From the NCBI RefSeq assembly GCF_030055435.1, contig NZ_JASFYG010000008.1, positions 1 to 45,130 of the forward strand: DNA of 45,130 bases, written 5' to 3'. The notes beneath the pieces are model-generated. The model ran no database searches. It was given only the letters and a program-made list of their open reading frames with translations, and was not told where the DNA came from. Of this stretch, positions 44,788 through 45,130 are shown one piece after another. How positions within the stretch are numbered: position 1 is the first letter of the stretch; each line of letters starts with the position of its first letter. This stretch comes from Methanothermobacter sp. (GTDB lineage Archaea > Methanobacteriota > Methanobacteria > Methanobacteriales > Methanothermobacteraceae). A program made the translations under genes and the position numbers.

Positions 44788-45130
44788 TCATCTTAAAAAA
44801 TCTGTTTTAATAATATCATGAAATCTTTGTATAAAGTCCCGAAGTTTATTTTTAAATTTATCTGCTTTATGCATGTTATTGTTCCATCCAGCATGATTTA
44901 TGTCGTTTCTGTAGTTTATAAGTTCATACCAGAGATTCCTGATTTTTTCTGGAAGAATTTCGTCACCCCTGAGCATATTTTCGGCTTTTTCTCTTGCTGC
45001 CCGATTTTTAAGGTCATTTCTTTCCAGGAACTCTATAATTACATAGTTCACTATGGTTTCTCGTACTACCGTAAAGCCCTGCTGAATCAGGTTTTTCTTT
45101 AAACACCATTCCGATATTTCCAGACCTAAT
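44788..45130 (-). CDS. HEPN-domain protein, C-terminal part (TM1812/Csx-like), cut by window end
   Basis: The minus-strand frame is open from the window end to a stop at 44788-44790, giving at least 114 residues. It contains LWYELINYRNDINHAGWNNN: an Rx4H HEPN ribonuclease motif (R-N-D-I-N-H) in the context seen in TM1812-type CARF-HEPN proteins; WCLKKNLIQQGFTVVRETIV lies before it. GTG 45051 is in frame but the upstream frame continues, so it is not the start. If a CARF domain precedes it outside the window, this would be a second cyclic-oligoadenylate effector. The gene runs towards the array and ends 14 bases from the last repeat. Confidence 0.7.
   Translation of the reverse strand, partial: LGLEISEWCLKKNLIQQGFTVVRETIVNYVIIEFLERNDLKNRAAREKAENMLRGDEILPEKIRNLWYELINYRNDINHAGWNNNMHKADKFKNKLRDFIQRFHDIIKTDFLR

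Overview
The window reads as the chromosome of a thermophilic hydrogenotrophic methanogen of the genus Methanothermobacter, most likely M. thermautotrophicus or a close relative. This rests on methanogen-typical genes (mfnA, archaeal trm56, cobZ, archaeal-lipid DGGGP synthase, pycB lying apart from pycA, a small 2[4Fe-4S] ferredoxin), GGTG/GGAGG ribosome-binding sites, archaeal TATA boxes and a 30-bp CRISPR repeat that I recall from that species. I ran no database search.

Bases 1-23915 are mostly host housekeeping. They hold the end of ppsA, mfnA, a fumarase-type beta subunit, a minus-strand block (upp, trm56, cobS, cobZ), a PII-like/larC pair, queC, pycB, a ferredoxin and inositol-1-phosphate synthase. 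A minus-strand run follows (polyprenol kinase-like, tmk, MBL hydrolase, membrane protein), facing DGGGP synthase. Then come an FMN-binding protein, an MBL-rhodanese protein, a Kai-like operon (frameshifted kaiC, kaiB, MEDS-PAS-PAS histidine kinase) and a DrrAB-type ABC exporter. Two otherwise gene-poor gaps hold decayed genes: a cbiM-like pseudogene (7793-8269) and a small membrane-protein pseudogene (17937-18310).

Bases 24075-45130 are one large CRISPR-Cas region, all on + except the last gene. Order: cas6, a type I-B set (cas8b-cas7-cas5-cas3-cas4-cas1), a 5'-truncated second cas1, cas2, a type III-A set (cas10-csm2-csm3-csm4-csm5-csm6), a 36-residue membrane microprotein, an AT-rich leader, an array of 50 identical repeats and 49 spacers (my count), and the 3' end of a convergent HEPN-ribonuclease gene. 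Cas6 presumably processes one array for both interference complexes, and Csm6 would respond to cyclic oligoadenylate made by Cas10.

The unusual material is around the adaptation genes. (1) A lone CRISPR repeat, preceded by 14 bp resembling the leader end of the main array, sits exactly between the intact AT-rich cas1 and the truncated GC-richer cas1. (2) Three loci (3' end of cas2; 3' end of the microprotein; a third site just downstream) each consist of a unique 25-31 bp sequence duplicated around about 35 bp of unrelated DNA. That is the geometry of one CRISPR repeat-spacer-repeat unit, but with repeats unrelated to the main one. The simplest reading is off-target spacer integration by Cas1-Cas2, founding one-spacer neo-CRISPR units beside the cas genes; this is inference. 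(3) Composition shows a mosaic: an AT-rich cassette from within cas8b to the orphan repeat, and a separate AT-rich csm2. (4) cas6 seems to have lost its normal start codon.
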